This document shows positions 1 through 10,197 of a stretch of DNA of 64,000 nucleotides, piece after piece. This stretch comes from Cymodocea nodosa (taxonomy: Eukaryota; Streptophyta; Magnoliopsida; Alismatales; Cymodoceaceae), in NCBI GenBank assembly GCA_036874045.1, contig CM072336.1:18967001-19031000 (forward strand), read 5' to 3'. The translations under genes were made by a program, and so were the position numbers. The notes under the pieces are model-generated. The model saw only the letters and a list, made by a program, of their open reading frames with translations, was not told the DNA's origin and did not search any database. How positions within the stretch are numbered: position 1 is the stretch's first letter; each line of letters begins with the position of its first letter.

Positions 1-354
1 AGTTTCAACCTGAAAACTCTCTGTTGGTTAAGAGCTTGTACTTGAAAGCTCGAAGAAAGGTTGGTTGCTGAGCTTCAACTTGAAAGCTTAAGTGTTGGTT
101 CTTGGTTCTTCCTAAAAGCAAGTGTTGTAAGTATTTATACTTAGTGAAGCCTAAGTGAATCTTGGGGGTGGACTAGCCGAGTTGGTGAACCACCTAAAAA
201 ATTGTCTTGTGTTCCTTTCTATTTGCTGTTTTTCATCCATTCAAATTAATTCAACTCATCGATAATTAGAATCAGTCGATTAAGTTAAAAAAGAAGTAAA
301 ATTTACACACCTTCACCATTCACCTCCCCTCTAGTGAGCCTATCGATCCTAACA
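1..354 (+). repeat. Sirevirus LTR, 3' part (SirE type)
   Basis: This is the 3' part of a Ty1/copia LTR that begins left of the window. It matches, on the opposite strand, the LTR at 55009-56392, including the repeated 'caacctgaaaactc / cttgaaagctc' leader blocks, and it ends in GATCCTAACA at 354. A donor-like GTAAGT lies at 127-132, in the same place as in the other LTRs of this type. No primer site or gag follows. The next base starts an unrelated reverse pol fragment, so this is a 3' LTR or solo LTR inserted into that fragment. Confidence 0.85.
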
Positions 355-1300
355 CAAACATCATTTCTAATGAATTGATTTAGTTCATCTTGCATTACTA
401 ATATCCAATTTTCATTGGATAGGGCTTCCTCTATATTCTTTGGTTCCACCATAGAAACAAACATACACATACTATTTAAATTTAATGAAGCTCTAGTTTT
501 AATTCCTTCATTAATATCACCAACGACTTAAGTGATGGGATGTGATGAAGAATAGCATCAATTTCTATGATTTTCTTCATTATTCTCATCAACATCTGAA
601 ACTGTATCACCTTGATCATCAAGTTGATCATTCAAGTTCATATTTCTGATTTTCTCAAATAAATCTTCAATCTCTAATTATTTTGGTAAACTAATGATAT
701 CATCATTATCAATTTTAGATTTTGATTCTCTAAATGAATTTTTGTTAAAGCTCACATGAAGGGTTTCTTCTATGGTTCTAAAAGTCTTATTAAAAACTCT
801 ATAGGCTTTACTTCTAGTAGAATAACCTACAAAATTTTCTTTATCCGCTTTGGCTTGAAATTTATCCTTTTTGTCCTTAGTGTTAAGAATAAAACATTTA
901 CATCTAAATGGTTTCATATAGGAATTTTTTGGAACCCTATCATACATAATTTCGAAAGGAGTTTTATTAACAAGAGGTCTTAAGTGATTTCTATTGATAA
1001 TATAACAAGTTGTATTAACTACTTCAACCCAAAGATTTTGAGATAAACTATGTTCATTTAACATAGTTCTGGCCATTTCCTGAAGTGATTGATTCTTTCT
1101 CTCAACAACACCATTTTAAGAAGGTGCTCTTAGAAAAAAATATATGTGATCAATGTCATGATCTTTATAGTAGATATCCATTTGATCATTTTCAAATTCA
1201 TACCATAATCACTCCTAAGTTTTTAAATAAAGACACTTTGTTCATTTTGAACAAGATTGCAAAATGTTTTAAACTTTTCAAAAACTTAGGTTTTAGATGT
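355..1300 (-). pseudogene. Ty1/copia pol fragment (integrase C-part to RT start)
   Basis: Read on the minus strand this matches SirB pol from the integrase core through the integrase-RT linker to the first residues of RT. It includes the MARTMLNEH..LWVEVVNT block, the KPFRCKCFILNTKDK block and the YSTRSKAYRV..TIEETLHV block (minus-strand reading 1076-678). The frame is broken upstream (1085-1300) and in the linker (360-670). It is cut on the left by the LTR ending at 354 and on the right by an Athila-like LTR end at 1301. It is a dead fragment of an older reverse Sirevirus close to the SirB/SirD family. Confidence 0.85.
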
Positions 1301-1739
1301 TGTTTGGTGAATTTTGTTTGCTTAAATATATGTTTATAATTTCTTTTAGAAGTAAACAAAAAATTTTCACAAATTAGATATTAAATCCAATTTATTTTTA
1401 ACTGCAAGTGCATAGTGTCTATTACATAAATGTGCAAGTATAGGTTGATCCCATAGAGATTGAGTAAAAATTTTGTACTATTTTAATTTTTATAGATAGA
1501 GGTTTTTATGTGTTGAATTACACACTCCATTAATTTACTACTAACTCAACAGACTTAGTTCGTTGAGTTACAACCAACTCAACAGACTATCCTCATGGAC
1601 TTAAGTTAACTCCACGAGCCTCACTAGTAACTTCTAATTAAATTTGTCATTCACAAAGGAATTCTATCATCCATTAGGTGGTTCCACAGAATGTAAACAA
1701 CATCAATTAAGTTTTTAATGTTAGTTTATACAGTATTTA
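1301..1739 (-). repeat. Athila-like LTR fragment
   Basis: This begins with TGTTTGG, the reverse-strand terminus shared with the LTRs at 16519, 31731 and 56562. It runs through the 'ctgcaagtgcatagtgt...gtgcaagtataggt' block and the 'aactcaacagacttagttcgttgagtta' motifs. It stops at 1739, where the SirC LTR begins, so only the 3'-terminal 440 bp of the Athila LTR is present. The rest should lie beyond the missing 3' end of SirC. Confidence 0.75.
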
Positions 1740-2984
1740 TGCTAGGAATTTTGTTTTGATGATGAATGCTTTATTAAAGTTTATAAATAAGTCTAAATAA
1801 TATTTTCTAAGTATAATAGTCACATAATTAAATGTTGACAAGTTATCGAAAGTTTCATTTAAAATTTTTGGATAGTTAAATTTCGGATAGTTAGGATTTT
1901 TGGATAGTTAAAGTTTTCGGATAGTTAAACTTTGGATAGTTAAACTTTCGGATAGTTAACGTTTTGATTTAGTCGAAAAGTTATCTTAAAAACTCATATA
2001 GTTAAGTTATCTACACGTGCGTTTTTAATGTTTTAAGTTTTCACGTGTTTTCCATGTGCGTTCAGAAATGAAAAATCGAAGAGTTAGATAATTGTTCAAG
2101 TTTTTATATGCATGGATGGATAACCATTCAAATTTTATAAAATGACTAACGAACAGATAAGTTTTCTTGTTCAGTCATGTGTTTTGCAGGTGCAATTACT
2201 TGAAGAGTTATAGATAAGTGTTCGAGTTTTTACAGGACTTAAAGGATAAGTGTTCGATTAAAGCGGTGACTTAGAAAATATTCTACAAATCTCTAAGATG
2301 ATAAAGTTTCGGTGGATCTATGATATGAAATCGTGGAAATTCAAAATGATAGTGGAGATAGTGAAAATTCAAAATAACGAGTGGACATAGTGGAAATTCA
2401 AAAAGACAGTGGAAATCGTGGATAATTTGAATTTGAAATTAATACGTGGATTATGGATTGAGTGGATGAACATGTTGAACGTGAAGTCATAGTTCAACTA
2501 CTATAATAGAGAGTATAAGTTGCATTAGATCATCCCAATCTCAAATATCAAGTCTACATATCCAATCTCAATTTTAAATCCAGAAAAATTCTCCAACATT
2601 AGAAGAAGTTCGGAATTCCAAGCAATTTTAGAAAAGGAGTTGCAAACGCAAGAAGTCTGGAAATTCAACAACTAGAGAAGAAGAGATACAGAAGTTGAGC
2701 AAAAAGAAGGAAAATGAGCTATGTGCATAAATATCAGGTTTAATATAATTTGAAATTAGCTTAGAATAAGAATTTCATTTTCTCTTTGAATTGTATATCA
2801 GACTTTACCATATCAAAACTGATAAGAAGGGAATTGAGCTAAAAAGAAATTGTAAATTCTTTCTTTAAAGTTTATAAAGATTAGAATTTTATTTACGAGT
2901 GTTTTGTGCTCTTGTTTTATCTGCTGGTAATATTAAATACTAAAGACACAATTCACCCCCCTCTTGTAAATCAACGATCCTACA
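1740..2984 (+). repeat. SirC 5' LTR
   Basis: It starts TGCTAGGAATTTTG..GATGATG (family start TGTTGAG/TGTTAG) and ends GATCCTACA, immediately before the primer site. Length is about 1245 bp. Positions 1855-1960 hold six close tandem copies of a 'TTTCGGATAGTTAAA' motif that recurs in other families of this window. CACGTG-like sites lie near 2015-2045. The block 'aattcacccccctcttgta' near the end is shared with the SirA and SirB LTRs. Confidence 0.8.
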
Positions 2985-2986
2985 AT

Positions 2987-2998
2987 TGGTATCAGACC
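2987..2998 (+). other. Primer binding site, initiator-Met tRNA
   Basis: TGGTATCAGACC lies two bases after the LTR end. It matches the usual copia/Sirevirus site TGGTATCAGAGC except for one base (G to C at the eleventh position). Confidence 0.85.
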
Positions 2999-3109
2999 TA
3001 AGTTAATACCTTTTGATATAAAATTGATACCAATACAATTGGTATTAGAGCAACCATTTTTTTCAAGAATCAGTTTTTCCTATCATTTATTTAGGATCAT
3101 CTATTTAAA

Positions 3110-5128
3110 ATGGATAGTACTGAAATCTTAGTTATAATTGAAGAATAGACCACTAATCGTCCTCCCATGTTCGAAGGTAGCAATATGGCTACTGGAAATA
3201 TAGGATGAAAATATTCTTTCAGTCAATTGATTTCAAATTATGGCATGTAATTAGCAATCCTATAGTGTTAGTTACGACTCCGTATGATACGTGGACTTTT
3301 GATGAAAAGGAGTGAATGACACTGAATGCTAAAGGTTTAAATAGCTTATTCTGTGCTTTATCTCATGATCAATTTAACAAAGTTTCTGCATATCAAACTG
3401 CATATGAGATATGGCATGCCTTAGAAGTTGCTAACGAAGGTATTAACCAAGTCAAGGAATATAAGATTAATATGTTAGTACATAAATATGAGCTTTTTAG
3501 AATGCACGAAAATGAATGTATCTTTGATATGTTTTCTCGTTTTCTTGAGATTGTAAATTCATTAAAAATCTTTGGGCAAGAAATTCGAGGAAAAGGACTT
3601 GGTAAGAAAGATCCTTAGATCTTTAACTAAAAATCAGACTCAAAAGACAACATCTATTGAAGAGTCCAAAGATTTAAATACATATACTCTCGATGATCTC
3701 AAAGGTAATCTGACAGCCTATAAAGTACAACATTTAGATCCAAAAGAAAAGAATCCTAGAAGGGATCTGGCTTTTGAGGTTGATAAAGTCTTAGAAGTCA
3801 CTAGTGATTTTGATAATGATTTACTGTTGTTGACTAGAAAATTTAGAGATTTGTTGAAGAAATATAGGAACTTCAGGTAAACAAAGACATCTGGAGATAT
3901 GGAGAAGAAGTCATTCATGAAGGACAAAATCATATACTACAAGTGCAACAAGCCAGGTCACTTTCAAACTAATTGTCCTCTCAACAAAAATAAGAAGAAT
4001 TCAAGGAGGAATTTTAGGAATAAGAAATTCAGAAAGAGAATGGCACTTAAAGTGACATGGGATGACTCTTCAGCTTCATAAAGTGAAGAAATAAAGGATT
4101 CAACATCAGATAATGAATCCTCATCAAGATCAGATTTAGAAGAAAATCTGGCAAATGTGTGCTTCATGGCGAATTCTAGTGAGGTATCTTCTAATCCAAA
4201 TGCTAGTTATGATAGTTTTGATAGATTACTTGTTGAATACAATAAATTAGATAGAAAATATAAGAAAATAAAAAAAGAAGGAAAGAATACTAGGGAAATG
4301 CTAGATGAATCTGAAAATAAGATTGATTTTCTGAATTTTACGTTGAATAAATTTAAAGAAGAAAATCAAAAGCATGCACAAGAAATTTTAAAGTTTACTT
4401 CAATAGAAAGAAAAATGCATGCTAATTGTGAAAATTTAATTGTTGATAAAAAGAAAATGATTTGTAAAGTTGAAAAATTGAAATTGACTATTAATGATTT
4501 AAATTCAGAAATTGATATGTTAAAGATTAAGGTTTGTGATCAAAATGCTACCTTAAGTAAATGGAATAATAGTCAAACTATAACAAATGAACTTAGTAGT
4601 AAAATATCAAATGTAGAAAAACATGGTATTGGTTTACACGATGCATCTTCTGAAAATTTTATGTTGCATGATGGTACTACTAAAAATAATGTCTTTATTT
4701 CTAGTACTAAGAATAGTAAAAGAAAAACTATTCCATGTGTGACTAAAAAGAGACATAAATATGTGCAAATTGATAAACTACAACACATAGATAATAGCAC
4801 ATGATGCAAAAGTCTGAAAAGAAATTTTCAAAAAAATCAGGCCAAGTCATTTGAAAACATTAATATCTTTGATCAGTTTTCTTTATATTTGAAAAATATC
4901 AGATATTGGAATGAGCAATTAAATAATGTTTGAAATAAAAATTTCAACTCTATTTTACATAGAGATAAATGTTTTGATAATTACAACACTAAGAGTAATA
5001 AATGTAGGAATAATTATTAGAAAATAAATAAGTTGAAGTTTAAAAATATTGATTATTTTGATAATGACTCCCTCTAAATTCTTGGATCCACTCAGAAATG
5101 GGTTCTAAGAAATAAAATCTTTTCTTAA
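3110..5128 (+). pseudogene. SirC gag (degraded)
   Basis: Ty1/copia Gag forms the virus-like particle and binds element RNA. The plus-strand reading shows the UBN2-type N-terminal domain (LNAKGLNSLFCALSHDQFNKV, AYEIWHALEV), a CCHC zinc knuckle (CNKPGHFQTNC near 3935-3985), the conserved ALKVTWDD block and a lysine/asparagine-rich coiled-coil tail (4157-4804). Stops and frameshifts occur at several points, for example in-frame stops near 3146 and 3314. The probable gag stop is TAA at 5126-5128, followed by a pyrimidine-rich TTTTGTAG. Confidence 0.8.
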
Positions 5129-5139
5129 CTATTTTGTAG

Positions 5140-6385
5140 GTACGCAAATCAAAATGGATAATGGAAAATGGAGCATCCAACCACATTATTGGAGATATAC
5201 GATTATTTACAAAAGTAACAAAGACAAAGAACGTACAAGTTACCTTTGGAAATAAAAGTAAAACAAAAATCCTTGGGTCTAGCAAGGTTCAGGTAACGGA
5301 AAAGTGTTTTATAAATGATGTCTTATTAGTAAAAAACTTAGGTTTTAATTTATTGAGTGTTCTTGTCTTAATGAAATTTTATAGAGTGATTTTTGAAAAA
5401 GATTTATAGACATGCATACAAACGAAATTTTATTTATTGCATACAAGAAATGATTTGTTTGTATTATGAACTTGCCTTCTGATATTATTAAAGATAATGC
5501 TTGCTTAATTGCAAAATCAGATGAAGTTATTTTATGGCATAGAAGGCTAGGACACTTAAACTAAAAATTATTACAAAAGTTGTCTAAAAAGAATCTAGTT
5601 AGAGGTTTACCTAGTATTAATTACTCGAAAGAGGTTATGTGTGACACATGTCAATTAGGTAAATTACATAAAACATCATTTAAAAATTTAAATGAAATAA
5701 CAAGCAAAAGAGTATTAGAACTAGTGTATATGGATTTATTTGGACCAACTAGGACAACCAGTCTAGGAGGTAAACATTATGTTTTTGTACTAGTTGATGA
5801 TTATTCTAGGTTTACATGGGTTTATTTTCTAGTTAATAAAACTGAAGTTTTTGAAATATTTAAAATATTCTGTAATAAAGTTCAGAATGAGCAGAATATT
5901 AAAATTCAAAAACTTAGAAGTGATCATGGTATAGAATTCGATAATGATCAAATGGACACCTTTTGTGAAGAATTACGCATAGATCATAGATACTCATTTC
6001 CAAGAGCTCTTTCACAAAATGGGATAGTAGAACGTAAAAACATATCACTTCAGGAAATGTCCAGAACTATGTTAAATGAAAATAAGTCACTTCCATTTCT
6101 TTGGGCAAAAGTAGTTCATACAACATGTTATGTTATAAATAAGGTACATTTAATACCCATTTTGGATAAAACTCCTTATGAGATTGGTATAATAGGGTTT
6201 CCAAAATAAGTTATTTAAAACCCTTTGATTGCAAGTGTTTTATTTTGAACACTAAGGAACGTAGAGACAAATTTAGAGCCAAATCAGATGAGAGTATTTT
6301 TGTTGATTATTCTATTAGAAGTAAGGCATAGAGTATATAATAAATCAACAAAAACCATTGAGGAAACCTTACATGTGAAATTTCA
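5140..6385 (+). pseudogene. SirC protease-integrase part of pol (degraded)
   Basis: This covers the retropepsin and integrase ends of copia pol. The protease motif reads ENGASNHI in place of DSGASSHM, so the catalytic Asp is lost. Then come the integrase zinc-finger region (CDTCQLGK), the core blocks (VYMDLFGPT, VLVDDYSRFTW, RSDHGIEFDN, NGIVERKN) and the C-terminal block to about 6385. The frame is broken after 6208. The reading starts just after an AG at 5138-5139, 15 nt before the Trp codon of the protease block. The Athila-like insertion cuts it at 6385/6386. Confidence 0.85.
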
Positions 6386-7115
6386 TATAGAGTATAAATT
6401 GTATGATGTATTTACACTGTAAATTGATTCATATGAATGAATATAATTTTTCAGATGTACTTTTCATACGTGTTTTTGATGTGAAATGAATGGAATTTAT
6501 TGAATATTATATAATTTGTGGAACTTTATGAATGAATATGTAACAGAATTACAATTTGTTGAATGACAAGATAAATGCTTAAAAATTTCTGCATGTTGCA
6601 AGGTAAAATGTAAATTCTGCATAATATAAAATTACCTGCAAGTTAAATCTTTCTATAATGTTCAGATTTAAATGAATTTTGATTAAAATGAGGGATTAAT
6701 GACATAGATTTAACTTTATTTCAGTTAGCAGAATAAAAAAAATAAAGAGGAATTTACGAGAGTAAAACTTAGAGGTTGCCAAGTGTTAACTCAACGAAGT
6801 AAGTTCGTTGAGTTAACCGTAACTCCACGAGGTCAGTAATATAATATAAGGTCACTCCATTGAGTTATCTTTAACTCAACGAAGTTAGTCCGTGGAGTTA
6901 GCAACAGTAACCGACTGTGTTCCGTTGAGTTATCTGTAACTCAACAAGGTTAGTTCGTGGATTAAGCAGAACAATTATTCTTTTAACCACGAATGAAACT
7001 TCGTCGGCTTAGCGGTTACTAAAATTTGAAATTAATAGTGGTACACGTACCCATAAAAATAGGAACCATGATGCACGTTGCAAGACACGTTCTTGCAACG
7101 AGATTTATTCACTTT
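6386..7115 (+). other. AthF leader, non-coding, with palindromes
   Basis: No coding potential is seen. The stretch 6386-6780 is AT-rich and not recognised elsewhere in the window. From 6780 the sequence matches the Athila leader copies at 52344-52500 and (minus) 39327-39150. A perfect 14-bp inverted repeat, GTTAACTCAACGAA with its complement separated by 5 nt, lies at 6785-6817. Weaker copies follow to about 6965. These are candidate protein-binding or RNA-hairpin sites. Confidence 0.6.
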
Positions 7116-8418
7116 ATGGATGTACATTATATATATAAATTAGAATGTTATTTACGAGTTACCAGCACTTTTAAAAGAAATGAGAATGCGTTGGAGGAAT
7201 TGGAAGGCGAAGTAACTGATTCGAATTCATCCGATAACAAATATTTACTAAATGGAAAGCTTCAAACTGAATCAACAAATGGAATTGATGCAATTAACGT
7301 TGGATGCACTAAGGGAAGTACTGAGTAACTTGTTAGCTAAAGATCTATGCAGGCTATGTTGTGTATCAAAAAAAATTAAAGACTGTATTGAAGAAAAATA
7401 TTTTCAGGGACTACAAGCTGCAAAAATGACTAAGATTATAGATGGATTCGTATGGAGGTCATTTAATCGTAGTTCAATTAATCATGAATATCTTACTATG
7501 GAAGAAACTACTGGAATTTCACCCAATACATTAGAAGGAATAAATCATGTTATGGGGATAGATGAAAGATTAATCATAAACAGGATGAGACCAAGGTATG
7601 CAAGTTTATTATTACTTGATATTTTGATAAGAAATCCTATAACAGGAGAAGAATGGAATATAGGAAGACCTAATAGATTTGAAGTACCAACTGTAAATTG
7701 TGGATCGACTTTAATATTTTTCGATAAAAATTCTGCAATTCCTGAAAAATTATATTATTGGAGACCTACAGGAAATTAGGGTGAAGATTTACGCTTAAGT
7801 GTGTATAATTTTCTGAATAGATCTTGGAATGAAAATATTATGATATATCTAGGACAGAAATCATTAATTAACCAAACACATGTCATACTTGATGGATATA
7901 TATATCTTGTCACAGATATATCAATTGCATTTGGATCTGATTTATACATAGTGAGCATATACAGTTATGATGAATATATAGAAATTTTACCTATACCGAG
8001 TGATATAGCTAAACCACCATCTGCAGAATTTAATAAAATTCAAATAGGAATGTGGTATAATGAAGAAGATGATCCTACTTTATGTCTGATAAGATGGTGG
8101 GATGAATTAATGAAATTTCAAATATGGATTATGGAAGACATAAATGAATGGAAGTGGGAAGAGGAATATATTGAAATCGATGTAGAAATAGAAACTGCTA
8201 CATTACCCTAGAACCAAAAAGGATCCCTTTCTACATTTCATATCATTAATGGTAATACACTTGTATTTGGAATTTATAATATATTACACGTTTACAAATT
8301 AAGAAGGAACAAGAACTGCATGAAAACAGAATTAACAGCAAGAAGAACTATGCCTAAAAAGTTTGCTTGGACTGATACATTTATTCCATTTGTTTCTACT
8401 TTTCAATCATGTTCTTAA
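7116..8418 (+). pseudogene. F-box/FBA protein gene in Athila-like element, intronless
   Basis: F-box proteins are SCF ubiquitin-ligase adaptors that choose the target. From the Met at 7279, residues about 4-45 are an F-box (LTLDALREVLSNLLAKDLCRLCCVSKKIKD). Further on are a RNPITGEEWNIGRP segment and a LCLIRWWDELMKFQIWIM segment typical of F-box-associated (FBA) domains. The frame runs from 7279 to 8418 (about 379 codons) with only two stops, TAG at 7777 and TAG at 8209, both at probable Trp codons. Upstream, an exon-1 reading from the ATG at 7116 would join in frame except for a 2-nt deletion just after the junction (7270-7276), judged against the minus-strand copies. There is no intron at 7269/7270, where Ath1 and Ath2 have gag-containing introns. 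The target is unknown. Confidence 0.75.
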
Positions 8419-10197
8419 GCTGTGATTTTGTGTGTTTAATGTTGTGTATTCTACGTTTATTTTTAGAAAAAAATATAGTTTTCATTTTATTTTATAAAAA
8501 AAATAAAATAAAATATCAATCCAGTTTGTTGGTATCTATTCTGGGAAACCAACTAGCTTGCTTGTGAGCCACCAAAGGCATAAGAGCCTAGGTTCCACAC
8601 AAGACACTTAATTATCAATATCTTTTAAATGTTATTTTGTTATATATTTTTTTGCTTTTATCTGTGAATGAAAAGTTTTCAGAATCAAAAATTGGAATAT
8701 GCAGAAGGAAATACAAACAAATCAAGGTATGTAACTGATTACTTATCTTGAATTTTAAATCAACAAAACTGTATTCATGCCTGCTACAATTACTGTATTT
8801 ACTGCCAAATCTTTTACATTGAGGACAATGCAAAATGTAGGTATGGGGGGGAGGTAATTAAAGTAACAGCCATGTAAGTTTGTTAGTAAAAAAAAAAAAC
8901 TTAAAATGGTACCGCAAAGTTTTGTGGAAATTGAAATTTTTTATGAACTTGCTGTAACTATTCGATAATTGAGACTATAAAATTTATAATCTGTAACTGC
9001 TTGAATGCTATATTTAGAAGGCTATATATGATGCTATAGAATTTACTATTTATGCAAATCTAGATATAGTATTTTATGTTTTTTTTTCTGAATTTCATGA
9101 GTTTAACAGTTTCACGATTTTAAAATGAAATCAGAATGCTTAATGAAAAATCAGTAAATTATCTAAAGTCCTGAAGGAGCTGAGATGTGAATTCTAGATT
9201 AAATGAAACCCATATGATTAAAGATACATTTAATTTGATTGATTGAACTTGTAGAATGATTTATGTGTAGATCTTATTAAACTACAGAAAAAGTATGAGC
9301 TCACTGTTATGGATTCATATTTTCAGTAAATGATAGAAGTAGGACTATATGAGATTGGTGTTTTACTTCATCTGTATTAATGAAATACGTACATATACAG
9401 TATGTGATTAATGCTTTGTTTTGTGTGTATTTAAAAAAAAAAAAAAGGAAAAAAGAGAAAAATTTGAGAGTTTATTGACTTGTTTGATCACGAGCCTTTT
9501 GTACTTGAGCAGATAGGTATGTAAGGATTGTTGCCCTGAAAAAAAAAAAAAGGACTCTTGAAATCTGGCAACCTAAGATCCTGATCAGATCTGAGATTGT
9601 TGACTAAAAGCTCATTACATGGGTACATTAGAAAGCTCCTGTATGATTCAAGCTTGTCAAATTAACTTTTAAAGAAAAAAAAAAAGAAAAGAAAAGAAAA
9701 AAGAAGAAAACATATACTGTTCTGAAAAGATACAAGTGCTTTGTGAAATACAGATATCTTATGAATCGAGTATATTTTCTGTTATCTAGAATTGCTGAAA
9801 TATGAATCTAGAATTGACTTTCGAAGTTATTTTAATGGAGATACAATTCTTTATTCTACTTGTCTTAATCATATTAAATTGGATTGTACTTTGATTCGTA
9901 TGTTGTTGAAATTTCTTCTAGAAATCTTATTGGAAAATTCAGGATGATAGATGATGAAAAGAAGAACAAACGATAATATAATTAACACATATGTGATGAT
10001 GATATACTTCGTATGTAATTTGCATATATTCTAAGTATATTTGCAGGTTGATTACTGAAACATACAGAATATATATTTTTTTATGCTGAACAAAAGAAAA
10101 AAAAGAAGAAGAGGAATTAATTCTAGCACTTTTTGAAAGACCAATTAATTAGATCTTAGTTTGCTAAGGGACTAGCAAAATTTAGGTATGGGGGAAG
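8419..10197 (+). other. Athila-like 3' non-coding region with two polypurine tracts
   Basis: No ORF is found. It is conserved with 18333-20158 and 33766-35620 (both minus). Two polypurine-like tracts follow a similar 'gcaaaatgtagg / gcaaaatttagg' context: gtatggggggga at 8841-8852 and gtatgggggaag at 10186-10197. The second directly abuts the LTR and is the functional-looking one. Poly(A) runs lie near 9430, 9540 and 9675. The part from about 9000 to 10050 is also homologous to the non-coding region of the copia element SirB (46560-47580). Confidence 0.7.

Noticed and set aside
7252-8418. F-box ORF as an ordinary host gene
   Set aside because: The same ORF with the same leader, 3' non-coding region, polypurine tract and LTR occurs three times in this window, always inside Athila-like sequence, so it is element-borne.
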